A stretch of 64,000 bases of DNA. Origin: Candidatus Electrothrix aestuarii. GTDB lineage: Bacteria > Desulfobacterota > Desulfobulbia > Desulfobulbales > Desulfobulbaceae. The translations under genes and the position numbers were made by a program. Location: the NCBI GenBank assembly GCA_032595685.2, contig CP159373.1:3375907-3439906 (forward strand), given 5' to 3'. Shown here piece by piece: positions 50,121-59,074 of the stretch; position 1 is the stretch's first letter; the number at the start of each line of letters is the position of its first letter. The notes under the pieces are model-generated. The model was given only the letters and a program-made list of their open reading frames with translations. It was not told the origin of the DNA and did no database searches.

Positions 50121-51041
50121 ATGACCAGACGAGAAAATATTTTCCTCATAGCAACCCAGGATACAATCCCCTTAGCAGATAAGGTCGCCGCAGAACTGCG
50201 GGTGGTACGCACCCCCATGATTTGCAAGCAGTTTGCTGATGGTGAAAGATACCATGCTTTTCCCTGTGATGTTTCAGGGCGGGATATTATTATAATTGGT
50301 GCAACCCATACCGACGAAGCCATTCAGGAGCTGATTGATCTGATTGCAGGTGGGCGCTATTGGAATGCCCGAAGCGTGAATGTGGTGATCCCCTATCTCG
50401 GGTATTCCACTATGGAACGCTCTAAGCCCGAGTCCGGCGAGATTCCCAAGGGAATTACCCGCACCCGCCAGATTTTCCGCACCCGTCCCAATTATGTGGC
50501 CTTTGTCGATCTTCATTCCGAGGCTGTCCTTCATGCTCATTCCGGTGAAGTCCGCACCCGCCATCTCTGGACCGAGACATTGGCTGCGCAAAAAATTCGT
50601 GATATGGATCTGAAGGACTATGTGCTGGTCTCTCCAGATTACGGATTCAGTAAGCGGGTGGCCCTGTTGGCTGGTATCCTTAAATGTCCGCATACTGCCG
50701 CCAATAAGGATAGGTATGATATTGATCAGACCATTGTGAGCCAACTTTCCAGTGCAGTGAAGGGAAGGACCGCTATTATCTGTGATGATATGATCCGGAC
50801 CGGTGGCTCCATGCTCCAGACAGCGGAACGCTGCTATGAGGCTGGCGCGGTTGATGTCATGGTTATGGCAACCCATCTGCTGCTTTCTGGGGATTCCCGT
50901 GAGCGCTTTAAGGAACAGGGTATTCATCGGATTATCGGGGCAGATACCTTCCCTGGCACCCAAAAGGATGATCTGTTGGAGGTGTACTCGGTTGCTCCGA
51001 TTATCGCCTCAGAGCTGATCCATTATTTGCGGATTGTTTGA
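50121..51041 (+). CDS. Ribose-phosphate pyrophosphokinase-like enzyme
   Basis: The ATG at 50121 gives 306 residues; a frame open to 50067 overlaps leuB. The PRPP-binding loop CDDMIRTGGSM near 217, GVIPYLGYSTMERSK-like segment (VVIPYLGYSTMERSK) near 90 and FVDLHSEA near 124 match Prs. The sequence is more divergent than classical PrsA (N-terminus IFLIATQDTIPLADKVA), so it may be a second-type PRPP synthetase. It provides PRPP for nucleotide and amino-acid synthesis. Confidence 0.85.
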   Translation: MTRRENIFLIATQDTIPLADKVAAELRVVRTPMICKQFADGERYHAFPCDVSGRDIIIIGATHTDEAIQELIDLIAGGRYWNARSVNVVIPYLGYSTMERSKPESGEIPKGITRTRQIFRTRPNYVAFVDLHSEAVLHAHSGEVRTRHLWTETLAAQKIRDMDLKDYVLVSPDYGFSKRVALLAGILKCPHTAANKDRYDIDQTIVSQLSSAVKGRTAIICDDMIRTGGSMLQTAERCYEAGAVDVMVMATHLLLSGDSRERFKEQGIHRIIGADTFPGTQKDDLLEVYSVAPIIASELIHYLRIV

Positions 51042-51161
51042 TAATGGGCAGTTTTTCTGCGCCTCCGGTCCTTGACTCAAGAATGCTGTGCTTGTTTTAA
51101 ACGATTAGTATATATTAATAATTCGGTGGTATGATCCCGCCGCAGACACCAGGAAAGTACA

Positions 51162-52280
51162 ATGAAAAAAGTAGGTATAATCGGTTGGCGAGGCATGGTG
51201 GGGTCCGTGCTGATGGAGCGCATGCATGAGGAAGATGATTTCAAGGATATTGAGCCCTTGTTTTTCTCTACTTCCCAGGCAGGCCAGGATGGCCCCGAGA
51301 TTAATGGCACTACCTATAAACTGCTTGATGCCCATGATCTGAACCTGCTCAAGGAAGCCGATATTCTGCTCTCCTGTCAGGGGGGGGGGTATACCACAGA
51401 GGTACATCCAAAATTGCGCGGCGAGGGCTGGGAGGGGTACTGGATTGATGCGGCATCTACTCTGCGTATGGAAGAGAATGCCATCATTGTTCTGGACCCG
51501 GTAAATCGCGAGGTGATTGACAAGGGCTTGGCTGATGGTATCAAGGATTATGTGGGCGGTAACTGCACTGTCTCCCTGATGTTGATGGCCTTGGCCGGTC
51601 TTTTTGAAAAGGGCTGGGTTGAGTGGATTACCAGTCAGACCTATCAGGCCGCCTCTGGTGCTGGCGCCAAGAATATGATTGAGCTGGTGGATCAGATGCG
51701 TCTGATCGGTGAGAATGCCCAGAACGTGCTGGATGATCACGAGTCAGCGTTAAAAGTTGATGAAAATGTCACGGACTCGATCCGCAGCCCCCGTTTTCTG
51801 ACCAAACAGTTTGGAGCGCCCTTGGCAGCCAGCCTTATTCCCTGGATTGACCGGGAGATGGAAAACGGCCAGACCCGTGAGGAGTGGAAAGGTATCAGTG
51901 AAACCAATAAGATCCTGGGGAATACTGCGGAGAATCAGATTCCCATTGACGGTTGTTGTGTGCGGGTCGGCTCCATGCGTTGTCATAGCCAGGCCTTTAC
52001 CATCAAGCTGAAGCAGGATATCCCTCTGGAGGATATTGAGGAGGCCATTGTCAGCCATAATAAATGGGTCTACCTGGTTGCTAACACCAAGGAAGAAACC
52101 GTGAATAAGCTGACCCCCACTCGCGTTACCCGAACCCTGGATATCCCGGTAGGCCGCCTGCGCAAGATGAACCTTGGGCCTGAGTACCTGAGCGCTTTCA
52201 GCGTTGGCGATCAGCTCCTTTGGGGGGCTGCTGAGCCGGTACGTCGCATGCTGAGAATTGCCCTTGAGTATCTTGGGTAA
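51162..52280 (+). CDS. asd: Aspartate-semialdehyde dehydrogenase
   Basis: A 372-residue enzyme. GWRGMVGSVLMERM at the N-terminus binds NADP, the active-site Cys lies in VGGNCTVSLM near 131, and the segment RVGSMRCHSQAFTIKL near 266 is as in proteobacterial Asd. It supplies lysine, methionine, threonine and diaminopimelate pathways. A run of ten G lies at 51380-51389 in codons for Gly-Gly-Gly (residues 74-76). Function is secure. Confidence 0.95.
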   Translation: MKKVGIIGWRGMVGSVLMERMHEEDDFKDIEPLFFSTSQAGQDGPEINGTTYKLLDAHDLNLLKEADILLSCQGGGYTTEVHPKLRGEGWEGYWIDAASTLRMEENAIIVLDPVNREVIDKGLADGIKDYVGGNCTVSLMLMALAGLFEKGWVEWITSQTYQAASGAGAKNMIELVDQMRLIGENAQNVLDDHESALKVDENVTDSIRSPRFLTKQFGAPLAASLIPWIDREMENGQTREEWKGISETNKILGNTAENQIPIDGCCVRVGSMRCHSQAFTIKLKQDIPLEDIEEAIVSHNKWVYLVANTKEETVNKLTPTRVTRTLDIPVGRLRKMNLGPEYLSAFSVGDQLLWGAAEPVRRMLRIALEYLG

Positions 52281-52329
52281 GAGGTTGAAAACATCTTCCC
52301 GGCTTTTGGTCGGGGAGCCTGCCCAACGT

Positions 52330-52362
52330 TACTTCCATCCCGCTCCTTTGGGGCGGGATAAT
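52330..52362 (+). terminator. Hairpin after asd
   Basis: ATCCCGC near 52336-52342 pairs with GCGGGAT near 52355-52361 around TCCTTTGGG; followed by AATAAAG rather than a T run, so it may be an intrinsic terminator of low strength. Confidence 0.4.
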
Positions 52363-52404
52363 AAAGAATGAAAGGTACACAGCTCGGTTGCGGGGAAATG
52401 TCTC

Positions 52405-53046
52405 ATGGGATTCAGCCAGTTTAAGAGCGAAATAGAAGTGGCCAGAAGGTTCAATCTGCGAACAGACTCTAAGCCTTTTGTCCAAACCTTAGCCCTTAAA
52501 AATATACCGGAATATAAGTTCGAGGAGATAAAGGAGAACTTTAAGGATCCTTTGAGCTTTCTTTCCGAGGCGGCTACCTGCGAGGATATTATCAAACCGA
52601 TATTAAAGGTGCTTGATAAATGCTACCCTGATTTTCGCGTTTGGTCCCATGTGCAGTACAGTGTTGACCCGGAAAAGGACCTCACCGGTATACCGGATTT
52701 TTTGGTTGCCCGGACTACGCAGATACGGGGTGAGCTGGGGATTCCTCCCCTCTGCGTGGTGGAGGCAAAAAAGGCAGACTGGGATCAGGGTTGGGCTCAG
52801 GCTTTGGCCGAGATGTATGCCGCATCAATCCAGGGAGCAACAATGTGCTACGCAGCTGTTACCACCGGGGTGGAATGGCAATTTGGGCAGTTTGACAGGG
52901 ATGCAGCGCTGTTTATTAAGCAGATGAGCAAACTGTCTGTGCTGGACGATAATGACGAGCCGAGTAATCTCCAGAAATTATTTGATACCCTGAACTGGCT
53001 GTTTGATCAGGCGAGTCGAGTTGAAATCGTTCCGTCTACTGTATAG
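52405..53046 (+). CDS. PD-(D/E)XK nuclease-like protein
   Basis: A 213-residue soluble protein. Central GIPDFLVARTT (Asp near residue 99) and LCVVEAKKADW (Glu/Lys near 121) form the catalytic pattern of PD-(D/E)XK nucleases, related to type I restriction N-terminal domains. The frame ends 5 bp from a membrane protein gene on the other strand. It probably acts on nucleic acids, but no partner gene is near. Confidence 0.6.
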   Translation: MGFSQFKSEIEVARRFNLRTDSKPFVQTLALKNIPEYKFEEIKENFKDPLSFLSEAATCEDIIKPILKVLDKCYPDFRVWSHVQYSVDPEKDLTGIPDFLVARTTQIRGELGIPPLCVVEAKKADWDQGWAQALAEMYAASIQGATMCYAAVTTGVEWQFGQFDRDAALFIKQMSKLSVLDDNDEPSNLQKLFDTLNWLFDQASRVEIVPSTV

Positions 53047-53440
53047 TTTTACGTTCCGGTTTTGTTGGTGTCTCTTGTGATGTCTCCTTAAGGCTCTGGC
53101 TGGAAACAGCTGGTGTCTTCTCCTGTAGCTCCTGCTCCTTAAGCGCTCGCTCATTTCGCTCATACAGGGCTAAATAGAAAGCAAACAGGATGCCGATGGT
53201 GAAGAATATCCGGGCGATTCTGTCCCAGGCAGGTCGTTTGTCGTCATGAAGAAAACGGATGATGATCACCAGAATCCAGGTAAAGCCGATGGCATAGGGC
53301 GCTGTGGTGAGTACTTGGAGTGCTGTTCCTGTGATAATTCCTATGATAATATTTTCAGCTGCTGGATCTAAGCTCAAATGAAAAAGCAGATAAGCTACAG
53401 CGGTAAGAAACAGGGTAAACTTTTCACGAAATGTTTGCAT
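53036..53440 (-). CDS. Small membrane protein of unknown function
   Basis: A 134-residue protein with about four hydrophobic segments (7-24, 30-48, 52-66, 80-95) and a charged C-terminal tail rich in Glu, Lys and Thr. It is divergent from the gene at 53442 with only 1 bp between starts, so promoters must overlap the coding regions. Confidence 0.55.
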   Translation of the reverse strand: MQTFREKFTLFLTAVAYLLFHLSLDPAAENIIIGIITGTALQVLTTAPYAIGFTWILVIIIRFLHDDKRPAWDRIARIFFTIGILFAFYLALYERNERALKEQELQEKTPAVSSQSLKETSQETPTKPERKTIQ

Positions 53441-53441
53441 A

Positions 53442-54677
53442 ATGTCAGTTGATCGTGCCTATATTTTTCCAAATATCCTTCCTGAAGAGAGGATTGTCTT
53501 TCCTCTGATTCCATTTTTTGAGCAGATTCTTTTTCTCCGACCAGTTGAAGATGACCTGCCCGAACTTGATTCTCCTCTTTTTCATACACTCGCTGAGCAG
53601 GCGGAAGGTAGCACTTTTCTTGAGTACACCTGCCCGGCCCCGCTCGCAGGGGATCGTGCGGCCTTTCTTGCCTTACTTCGTGATATTGCTTCTCGTCCTG
53701 AGGATTATAGCGGCCATTTAGGAAATCTCACAGCTGGTCTGGGCAGGGTTGTTCCTCAGGAGGAACGTGAGCAGTCCATCATGGATACCCTTTTGCAGCA
53801 AACCGGTATTCAGATTCAGGTAAAGAAGCAAAACAATACCCCTGAACCGGCAAAGGGGCAAGGAAAGAACGCCACTTCCGTGCAGCTCTGGCAGGCTCGG
53901 TTACTGCTCAAACTGGGGGAATCTGTGGATAGGAATCAGGCTGAGATCCACAGGAATCTGGACAGAATGCTGCGCCAGCAGGATGACTTACTCAGAGAGC
54001 TCCGCAAGGAAGAAGGGGCGGATCTGTCCAGCGCGGATGTATTGGGGGATGCTTTGGGTATGCTCCCGGATGAGGAATTGTCCTCGGCGCAACAGCGCTT
54101 GCGCCTCAAGGCCTGGTCTCGTCTCTTTGCCCTCAGTGAGGAGCAATTTGACAGGACTGTTTTTATTAGCCGGAGTTCTGATGCGCTTGAAGCTCTTTTG
54201 GAGCAATATCAACAGGACTACGGGAAATCTGCACAAAAGGTGCTACGCCTTTCTCTGCCAGCTGTTTTTTCTCCTGCTTCTTCGTTGGTATCTGCGTCGG
54301 CGGCATCGGAGGGGCAAGGCGAGGTTTTGTCGCAACGTGAAGGCTTTCAGGATGCAGTTGCTCCCATACTGAAAACTATCAGGGGAATGCTGAGTGAGAC
54401 GTTGGGTGAAGTAACTGGTGTAGCTAGGGCAGCTGATGCCGCTGATACGTCTATGTCTCTTTTCTCCCAGCAGGAGGATGAAGATGCATGGAATGAGCTT
54501 CTGGAACGTCATTATCCGGCAGCAGAATATGGACGTGCTTTTCTAACTCTCTATCTTTTCCCAGAGATATCTCCTCAGCGTTTATTTCTCAGAACCTTCG
54601 CACGCCAAGATGAACCTCCTGCATATGCGGCTGTCAGAAGCACAAAGAGAGGAACTCTCCTTGGGATTTTGACATGA
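53442..54677 (+). CDS. Unknown soluble protein
   Basis: A 411-residue protein with no membrane segment and no recognised motif. Residues 150-185 have a coiled-coil character (VDRNQAEIHRNLDRMLRQQD). Residues 1-60 (AYIFPNILPEERIVFPLIPF) look like a conserved N-terminal element seen in related sulfate reducers, but I cannot name a family. A terminator follows. Confidence 0.55.
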   Translation: MSVDRAYIFPNILPEERIVFPLIPFFEQILFLRPVEDDLPELDSPLFHTLAEQAEGSTFLEYTCPAPLAGDRAAFLALLRDIASRPEDYSGHLGNLTAGLGRVVPQEEREQSIMDTLLQQTGIQIQVKKQNNTPEPAKGQGKNATSVQLWQARLLLKLGESVDRNQAEIHRNLDRMLRQQDDLLRELRKEEGADLSSADVLGDALGMLPDEELSSAQQRLRLKAWSRLFALSEEQFDRTVFISRSSDALEALLEQYQQDYGKSAQKVLRLSLPAVFSPASSLVSASAASEGQGEVLSQREGFQDAVAPILKTIRGMLSETLGEVTGVARAADAADTSMSLFSQQEDEDAWNELLERHYPAAEYGRAFLTLYLFPEISPQRLFLRTFARQDEPPAYAAVRSTKRGTLLGILT

Positions 54678-54737
54678 TGCTGAGGCCAGCAGGGCTGGAA
54701 TTAGATGATCTCTTTGCGGAGAGAGTAAGAAAAAAGA

Positions 54738-54768
54738 AAGGCGAACCTTTTAAGGTCCGCCTTTTTTG
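54738..54768 (+). terminator. Rho-independent terminator
   Basis: AAGGCGAACCTT and AAGGTCCGCCTT form an almost perfect 12-bp stem with a TT loop, followed by six T. It ends the transcript of the gene at 53442. Confidence 0.8.
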
Positions 54769-54927
54769 GTTATGGCTGTACCAAGAGGGGAAGGTACTGG
54801 CCTGGGGTATGGTGAGGTGATAGTAATATTTTCGCGGGTCGAGTAAAAAATCCTGGGTTAGAGGGTAATGCGTTGCTTACTATCTGTTGTTACGCTTTAC
54901 TTGATGAGTCTTCTTTTTGCCTCCTTC

Positions 54928-55299
54928 TTAACATGAAGGAGATCTTGAGGTGACAGGCTCGTTAATATCAAAATAAACATCCACTCTGATTGCGTTGCTT
55001 CCATCATGGGTTGGACGATGTTGAGGTGACTGGTAGTATATTTTCGGTGTTGGGCAGGCCTTGCTGCAATCTGGACCTATTGAGACACATTTCTGTGATC
55101 CATGTTTGGAATTTACCTCAAAAGATAAGGGGTGTTCAAAACCGGATCCAACACCGTAGATCGTTTCAGCCTCGGCAACTGTTAAACCGGAAAGATCAGG
55201 TATAGGATGCTGGCCTAAAGCCGCAAAAGAATTTGTGGCCCAGAGTGCGCATGATGCGAGTAAGATCGTCAATATTGAGAATAGATTATTTTTTTTCAT
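54928..55299 (-). CDS. Small exported protein with a PASTA-like segment
   Basis: A 123-residue protein with a signal peptide (cleavage near SFAAL). The mature N-terminus HPIPDLSGLTVAEAETIYG resembles a PASTA repeat start (PDLxGLTxxEA). Four later Cys could form disulfides. The start is preceded by GGAGG, and a possible Fur-like site lies 25 bp upstream. Function is unknown. Confidence 0.55.
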   Translation of the reverse strand: MKKNNLFSILTILLASCALWATNSFAALGQHPIPDLSGLTVAEAETIYGVGSGFEHPLSFEVNSKHGSQKCVSIGPDCSKACPTPKIYYQSPQHRPTHDGSNAIRVDVYFDINEPVTSRSPSC

Positions 55300-55319
55300 T
55301 TGTAGCTCCTCCCTTTTTA

Positions 55320-55339
55320 TCGATAACGATTATCACTTA
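55320..55339 (-). promoter_or_regulatory. Possible Fur-type operator
   Basis: GATAACGATTATC at 55322-55334 is a 5-3-5 palindrome like half of a Fur box, in the promoter zone of the exported PASTA-like protein. Only a partial match. Confidence 0.35.
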
Positions 55340-55460
55340 ATAAAGTGATACTTGATGGGGAAAAATTGGTCAAGGGAAAAAGAAGAGAAATATCCTGAAC
55401 AGCTTCTTCTGCTCAGGCAGTAAAAGAGTTCTACTTCTCTTCTCTTTTGCCGCTTCCAAC

Positions 55461-55490
55461 TTGACATGTCTGGAAAGGACAAGGGATAAT
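55461..55490 (+). promoter_or_regulatory. Promoter of nhaA
   Basis: TTGACA at 55461-55466 and GATAAT at 55485-55490 with an 18-bp spacer lie 65 bp upstream of nhaA. A strong AGGAGG precedes the ATG. Confidence 0.65.
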
Positions 55491-55555
55491 ACTGCCAATA
55501 TTATAAAAAAGGAGTCGCGTTATAAAGTCAGGGTTGAACAAAAAAGGAGGAGCGT

Positions 55556-56761
55556 ATGAAAAAGGCGACAAAGTTCATTATTGAGTTTTTTAAGATAGAG
55601 GCTGCCGGGGGGATACTCCTGATGGCGACGGCAGCCTTGGCTGTACTCTGCGCAAATATTCCAGGGGTGAATCATCTCTATGAGGGGCTGCTCCATCTTT
55701 ATCCCCTGGCCTGGATACCGGGCATCAAGGAAATCGGGCTGAATCTTTCGCTGCATCATCTTGTGAATGATGGCCTGATGGCGATCTTCTTTTTTCTGGT
55801 GGGCCTGGAGTTAAAACGGGAAATGCTGGAAGGCGAGCTCTCGGACAGGCAGAATATCATGCTCCCGGTGATAGGGGCAGTCGGTGGAATGCTGGTCCCG
55901 GCCCTTATCTACTCAGCCCTGAATATGGGCGATGCAATGGCGATGCGCGGCTGGGCCGTACCCACGGCAACGGATATTGCCTTTGCCCTGGGCGTCCTGA
56001 CCCTGCTGGGCTCCGGGGTGCCGAATTCCTTAAAGGTCTTCCTGACTTCCCTGGCTATTTTTGATGATCTGGGTGCTGTATTGATCATAGCCTTCTTTTA
56101 TACCAGTGAGATTTTTGCTGTGCCCCTGGCCGTGGTTGCGGGCTGTGCTGTGGTGCTGGCTGTGATGAACCGGATGCAGGTGACGGCAAAGGCACCTTAT
56201 CTCCTGGTTGGAGCAATAATGTGGTTTGCCACCCTGAAGTCTGGGGTTCACGCCACCATAGCCGGTGTGCTGCTGGCCATGTTCATTCCCCTTTCCTCGA
56301 AAAAGAATCCTGATGTCTCTCCTCTGAAGAGCCTGGAGCATAGTCTCCACTCGCTTGTTGCATACTTTATCCTGCCGGTATTCGCCTTTGCCAATTCCGG
56401 CCTTAATCTCAAGGGCGTGGGTATGGATCAGGTGCTACATACGGTACCACTCGGCATTGTCCTTGGTCTTTTTGTGGGTAAACAACTCGGTGTCTTCGGG
56501 CTCTGTTTCCTCTCCCTCAAGCTGAAGATTGCTCAGTTGCCCAAGGGAATTAACATAGGGCATCTCTACGGGGCCTCTCTTCTCTGCGGAATCGGTTTTA
56601 CCATGAGTCTGTTTATCGGTGGGCTGGCTTTTCAGGGCGGAGAGAAGGTCTTTGATGAGCGGATCGGTATCATTCTGGGCTCTCTCATTTCCGGTGCAGC
56701 TGGTTATGCAGTGCTGAAGATGGTGACGAAGAAGGGAGTTGTTGGGAAAGATCTGGCGTAG
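55556..56761 (+). CDS. nhaA: Na+/H+ antiporter NhaA
   Basis: A 401-residue 12-helix antiporter. The start FFKIEAAGGILLMATAALA, the DGLMAIFFFLVGLELKRE segment near 73, WAVPTATDIAFALGVL with the two transport Asp residues (TD and later FDDLGAVLIIA), and GKQLGVFG near 309 are characteristic. It exports Na+ in exchange for H+ at high pH or salt. It has its own promoter and precedes a Fic gene by 33 bp. Confidence 0.95.
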   Translation: MKKATKFIIEFFKIEAAGGILLMATAALAVLCANIPGVNHLYEGLLHLYPLAWIPGIKEIGLNLSLHHLVNDGLMAIFFFLVGLELKREMLEGELSDRQNIMLPVIGAVGGMLVPALIYSALNMGDAMAMRGWAVPTATDIAFALGVLTLLGSGVPNSLKVFLTSLAIFDDLGAVLIIAFFYTSEIFAVPLAVVAGCAVVLAVMNRMQVTAKAPYLLVGAIMWFATLKSGVHATIAGVLLAMFIPLSSKKNPDVSPLKSLEHSLHSLVAYFILPVFAFANSGLNLKGVGMDQVLHTVPLGIVLGLFVGKQLGVFGLCFLSLKLKIAQLPKGINIGHLYGASLLCGIGFTMSLFIGGLAFQGGEKVFDERIGIILGSLISGAAGYAVLKMVTKKGVVGKDLA

Positions 56762-56794
56762 TCGCTGGAATTTCAAGGCCTGGACGATACGGAC

Positions 56795-57811
56795 ATGGAA
56801 AGCTATACACCGCCTTTAACACTCACTTCGCGCATTCTTGATGTGGTGGAGCAGGTAGGCGAGATTTTGGGGCACCTCCAGGTTAACCGAGAGCAACAGG
56901 TTGCGCCCCATTTGCGGCGTGATAATCGTATCCGTACTGTTCAGGCATCACTTGCCATAGAGGGGGACACCCAGAATTTAGAGCAGGTAACAGCCGTGTT
57001 GGCCGGTAAACGGGTGCTGGGTACCCCGAAGGAAGTGCAGGAGGTGCGGAATAGCTTTCTTGCCTATGAACAGCTGGGGCAATGGCAACCGGGAGAATTG
57101 GCGCATCTGTGCGAGGCCCATAAGGTGCTCATGACGGCCCTTCTGGATGAGCCCGGTAAGCTGCGTCGCGGAAGCGTGGGGATCAAACGGCAGGGTGAGG
57201 TGATTCATGTAGCTCCTCCTGCGGAAAATCTGCCTGCTTTGCCGAACTCCCTGCTGAATTGGTTGGCTACGACGGACCTCCAGCCCTTGGTTGCCAGCTC
57301 AGTATTCCATTACGAGCTTGAATTCATTCACTCCTTTATGGATGGTAATGGTAGGCTGGGGCGGCTTTGGCAAACCCTGATTCTGGGGCAATGGCGATCA
57401 ATCTTCTTTTTCATTCCCATTGAAACGGTGGTTCATGATCGACAGGAGGAATATTATCGAGCCTTACGCCAGAGCGATAGTGAAGGTGAGTCCACTTGTT
57501 TTGTTGAATTCATGCTTTTCGCGATGTTAGCGGCCTGCGAGGAACTATCTACACCCGAAGTCACACCCGAAGTCGCACCCGAAGTGCAGCAGCTGCTTGG
57601 AGTGCTTGAGGGCGAGATGAATCGTCGGGCGATTCAGGAAGAGTTGGGTTTGAAAGCGGAAAAGAATTTTCGGTTGCTCTATCTCCGCCCGGCCCTGGAT
57701 GCGGGCTTGATAGAGATGACCATCCCGGATAAACCGCGCAGTTCCAAGCAATGCTATCGTTTGACCTCGGCGGGGCAGGCTGTGCGCAGGAAAAGAGTAG
57801 GGGATGGCTAG
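56795..57811 (+). CDS. Class II Fic protein with winged-helix tail
   Basis: A 338-residue Fic enzyme. An N-terminal inhibitory motif ASLAIEGDT (SxxxEG) near 51, an intervening helical region, the catalytic HSFMDGNGRLGR near 182, a flap near KRQGEVIHVAPP (131), and a C-terminal winged helix (about 270-335) are visible. A run TPEVTPEVAPEV near 257 links the parts. It probably AMPylates a protein and binds DNA or a partner through the tail. Confidence 0.85.
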   Translation: MESYTPPLTLTSRILDVVEQVGEILGHLQVNREQQVAPHLRRDNRIRTVQASLAIEGDTQNLEQVTAVLAGKRVLGTPKEVQEVRNSFLAYEQLGQWQPGELAHLCEAHKVLMTALLDEPGKLRRGSVGIKRQGEVIHVAPPAENLPALPNSLLNWLATTDLQPLVASSVFHYELEFIHSFMDGNGRLGRLWQTLILGQWRSIFFFIPIETVVHDRQEEYYRALRQSDSEGESTCFVEFMLFAMLAACEELSTPEVTPEVAPEVQQLLGVLEGEMNRRAIQEELGLKAEKNFRLLYLRPALDAGLIEMTIPDKPRSSKQCYRLTSAGQAVRRKRVGDG

Positions 57812-57842
57812 TGCAGCTCGCGGCAAATTACCCTGTTCTTAA

Positions 57843-57950
57843 CGCTGGTACCCAAGCTCCGCTTGGGTACTGAAACCGTGAAGCTCCGCTTCGTATGTGA
57901 AGCAGAGCTTCCAGGGCAGGGGTTCCCAAGCAGGAGCTTGGGAACCAGTA
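57843..57950. repeat. Dispersed palindromic repeats
   Basis: Units GGTACCCAAGC...GCTTGGGTAC, GAAGCTCC...GAGCTTC and GGTTCCCAAGC...GCTTGGGAACC are arranged in tandem between the Fic gene and the next promoter. They resemble REP-type intergenic elements. Confidence 0.65.
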
Positions 57951-57983
57951 CAAAGAAGGGATAGTGCTTCTACTTTGTTTTTC

Positions 57984-58012
57984 TTGACAAAGCCCGGCCC
58001 TCAATCTAGGGT
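57984..58012 (+). promoter_or_regulatory. Promoter of the nuclease-like gene at 58102
   Basis: TTGACA at 57984-57989, a 17-bp spacer and TAGGGT at 58007-58012. Confidence 0.55.
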
Positions 58013-58101
58013 ACAGTGTCCTTTTTTTCTCCAATGAGTCGAGTTAGTTTTGCGGTATTACTTAAGACTTTCCTTTAAATCATCATTAAAAGGTCCGTGA
58101 A

Positions 58102-59013
58102 ATGAAAAAAATATCCACAAGTCAGTTGGCAAAATCGCAGGGAATGGCTCCAAAAGACCTTTTTGCGCTTTTGTCAGAGCAAGGATTGATTGAACGTGAT
58201 GAAAATGCTTGGATATTGACTCGGAAAGGGGAAGAGAGAGGAGGGGAGTATAAGGAGTCTCAAAAATATGGAAGATATATCGTATGGCCAGAAACATTTG
58301 AATTAAATGAAAGTGCTTTGGAACCGCCACCGAAATCTGATTCAAGTACTGGGAAAATGCTTACTTCGACGGCGATAGGAAAGCATTTTGATCTTTCTGC
58401 AACCAAAGTCAACTTTATCCTTTCGGAAATAGGTTGGATAAAAAAAGGATTGAAAGGCTGGCTGGTTACTGAGCATGGGCAGCGGCAGGGAGGGCAGCAG
58501 GCTGAAGATCAACGATCCGGGGTGCCTTATGCGAAATGGCCCGAAAGTCTGTTGAATTCTAAATCACTTATGGAGACCGTCGATCATGTAAAGGGAACTT
58601 ATTCTGAGCAGGAAAACGAACAGGATCAGAGTGACGAAGTTGAGAAAAAGGCAACAGATTTTAGGGAAAAGTTCGAAGCAAAGCATCGAGCGACGGACGG
58701 GCATTTTGTACGTTCAAAAGCTGAAATGTTGATAGACAATTGGTTGTATATGGCTGAACTTGTTCACGCCTATGAGCGTAAGCTTCCTGTGGAGGAGAAT
58801 GTCTACAGTGATTTTTATATCCCCACAGGAAAAGTTTATATAGAATACTGGGGATACGAAAACGATGAAAAATATTTGAACAGGAAAAAGGTTAAGCAGG
58901 AAATATATCAGAAATACGGGTTTAATCTTATCGAGCTGGAAGATAAAGATGTTCAGAATCTTGACGACATTCTGCCGCGTTTACTTCTGAAGTTCGGTGT
59001 TCAGGCATATTAA
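58102..59013 (+). CDS. Helix-turn-helix and PD-(D/E)XK-like protein
   Basis: A 303-residue protein. Two small DNA-binding-like repeats lie in the N-terminal half (STSQLAKSQGMAPKDLFALL and TSTAIGKHFDLSATKVNFIL, each followed by WI or GW and a Glu-rich wing). The C-terminal domain has VRSKAEMLIDNWLY near 214, SDFYIP near 241 and YIEYWGY near 252, matching a Glu...Asp...Glu PD-(D/E)XK arrangement as in Vsr-like or restriction proteins. It may be a nuclease that finds its target through the repeats. It precedes the CHAT gene by 60 bp. Confidence 0.65.
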   Translation: MKKISTSQLAKSQGMAPKDLFALLSEQGLIERDENAWILTRKGEERGGEYKESQKYGRYIVWPETFELNESALEPPPKSDSSTGKMLTSTAIGKHFDLSATKVNFILSEIGWIKKGLKGWLVTEHGQRQGGQQAEDQRSGVPYAKWPESLLNSKSLMETVDHVKGTYSEQENEQDQSDEVEKKATDFREKFEAKHRATDGHFVRSKAEMLIDNWLYMAELVHAYERKLPVEENVYSDFYIPTGKVYIEYWGYENDEKYLNRKKVKQEIYQKYGFNLIELEDKDVQNLDDILPRLLLKFGVQAY

Positions 59014-59074
59014 GGTCGGCTCTGGCCAGAGTCCCGTACACATAAAAAGAAGATGAAGATGAGAGGAACAGATT

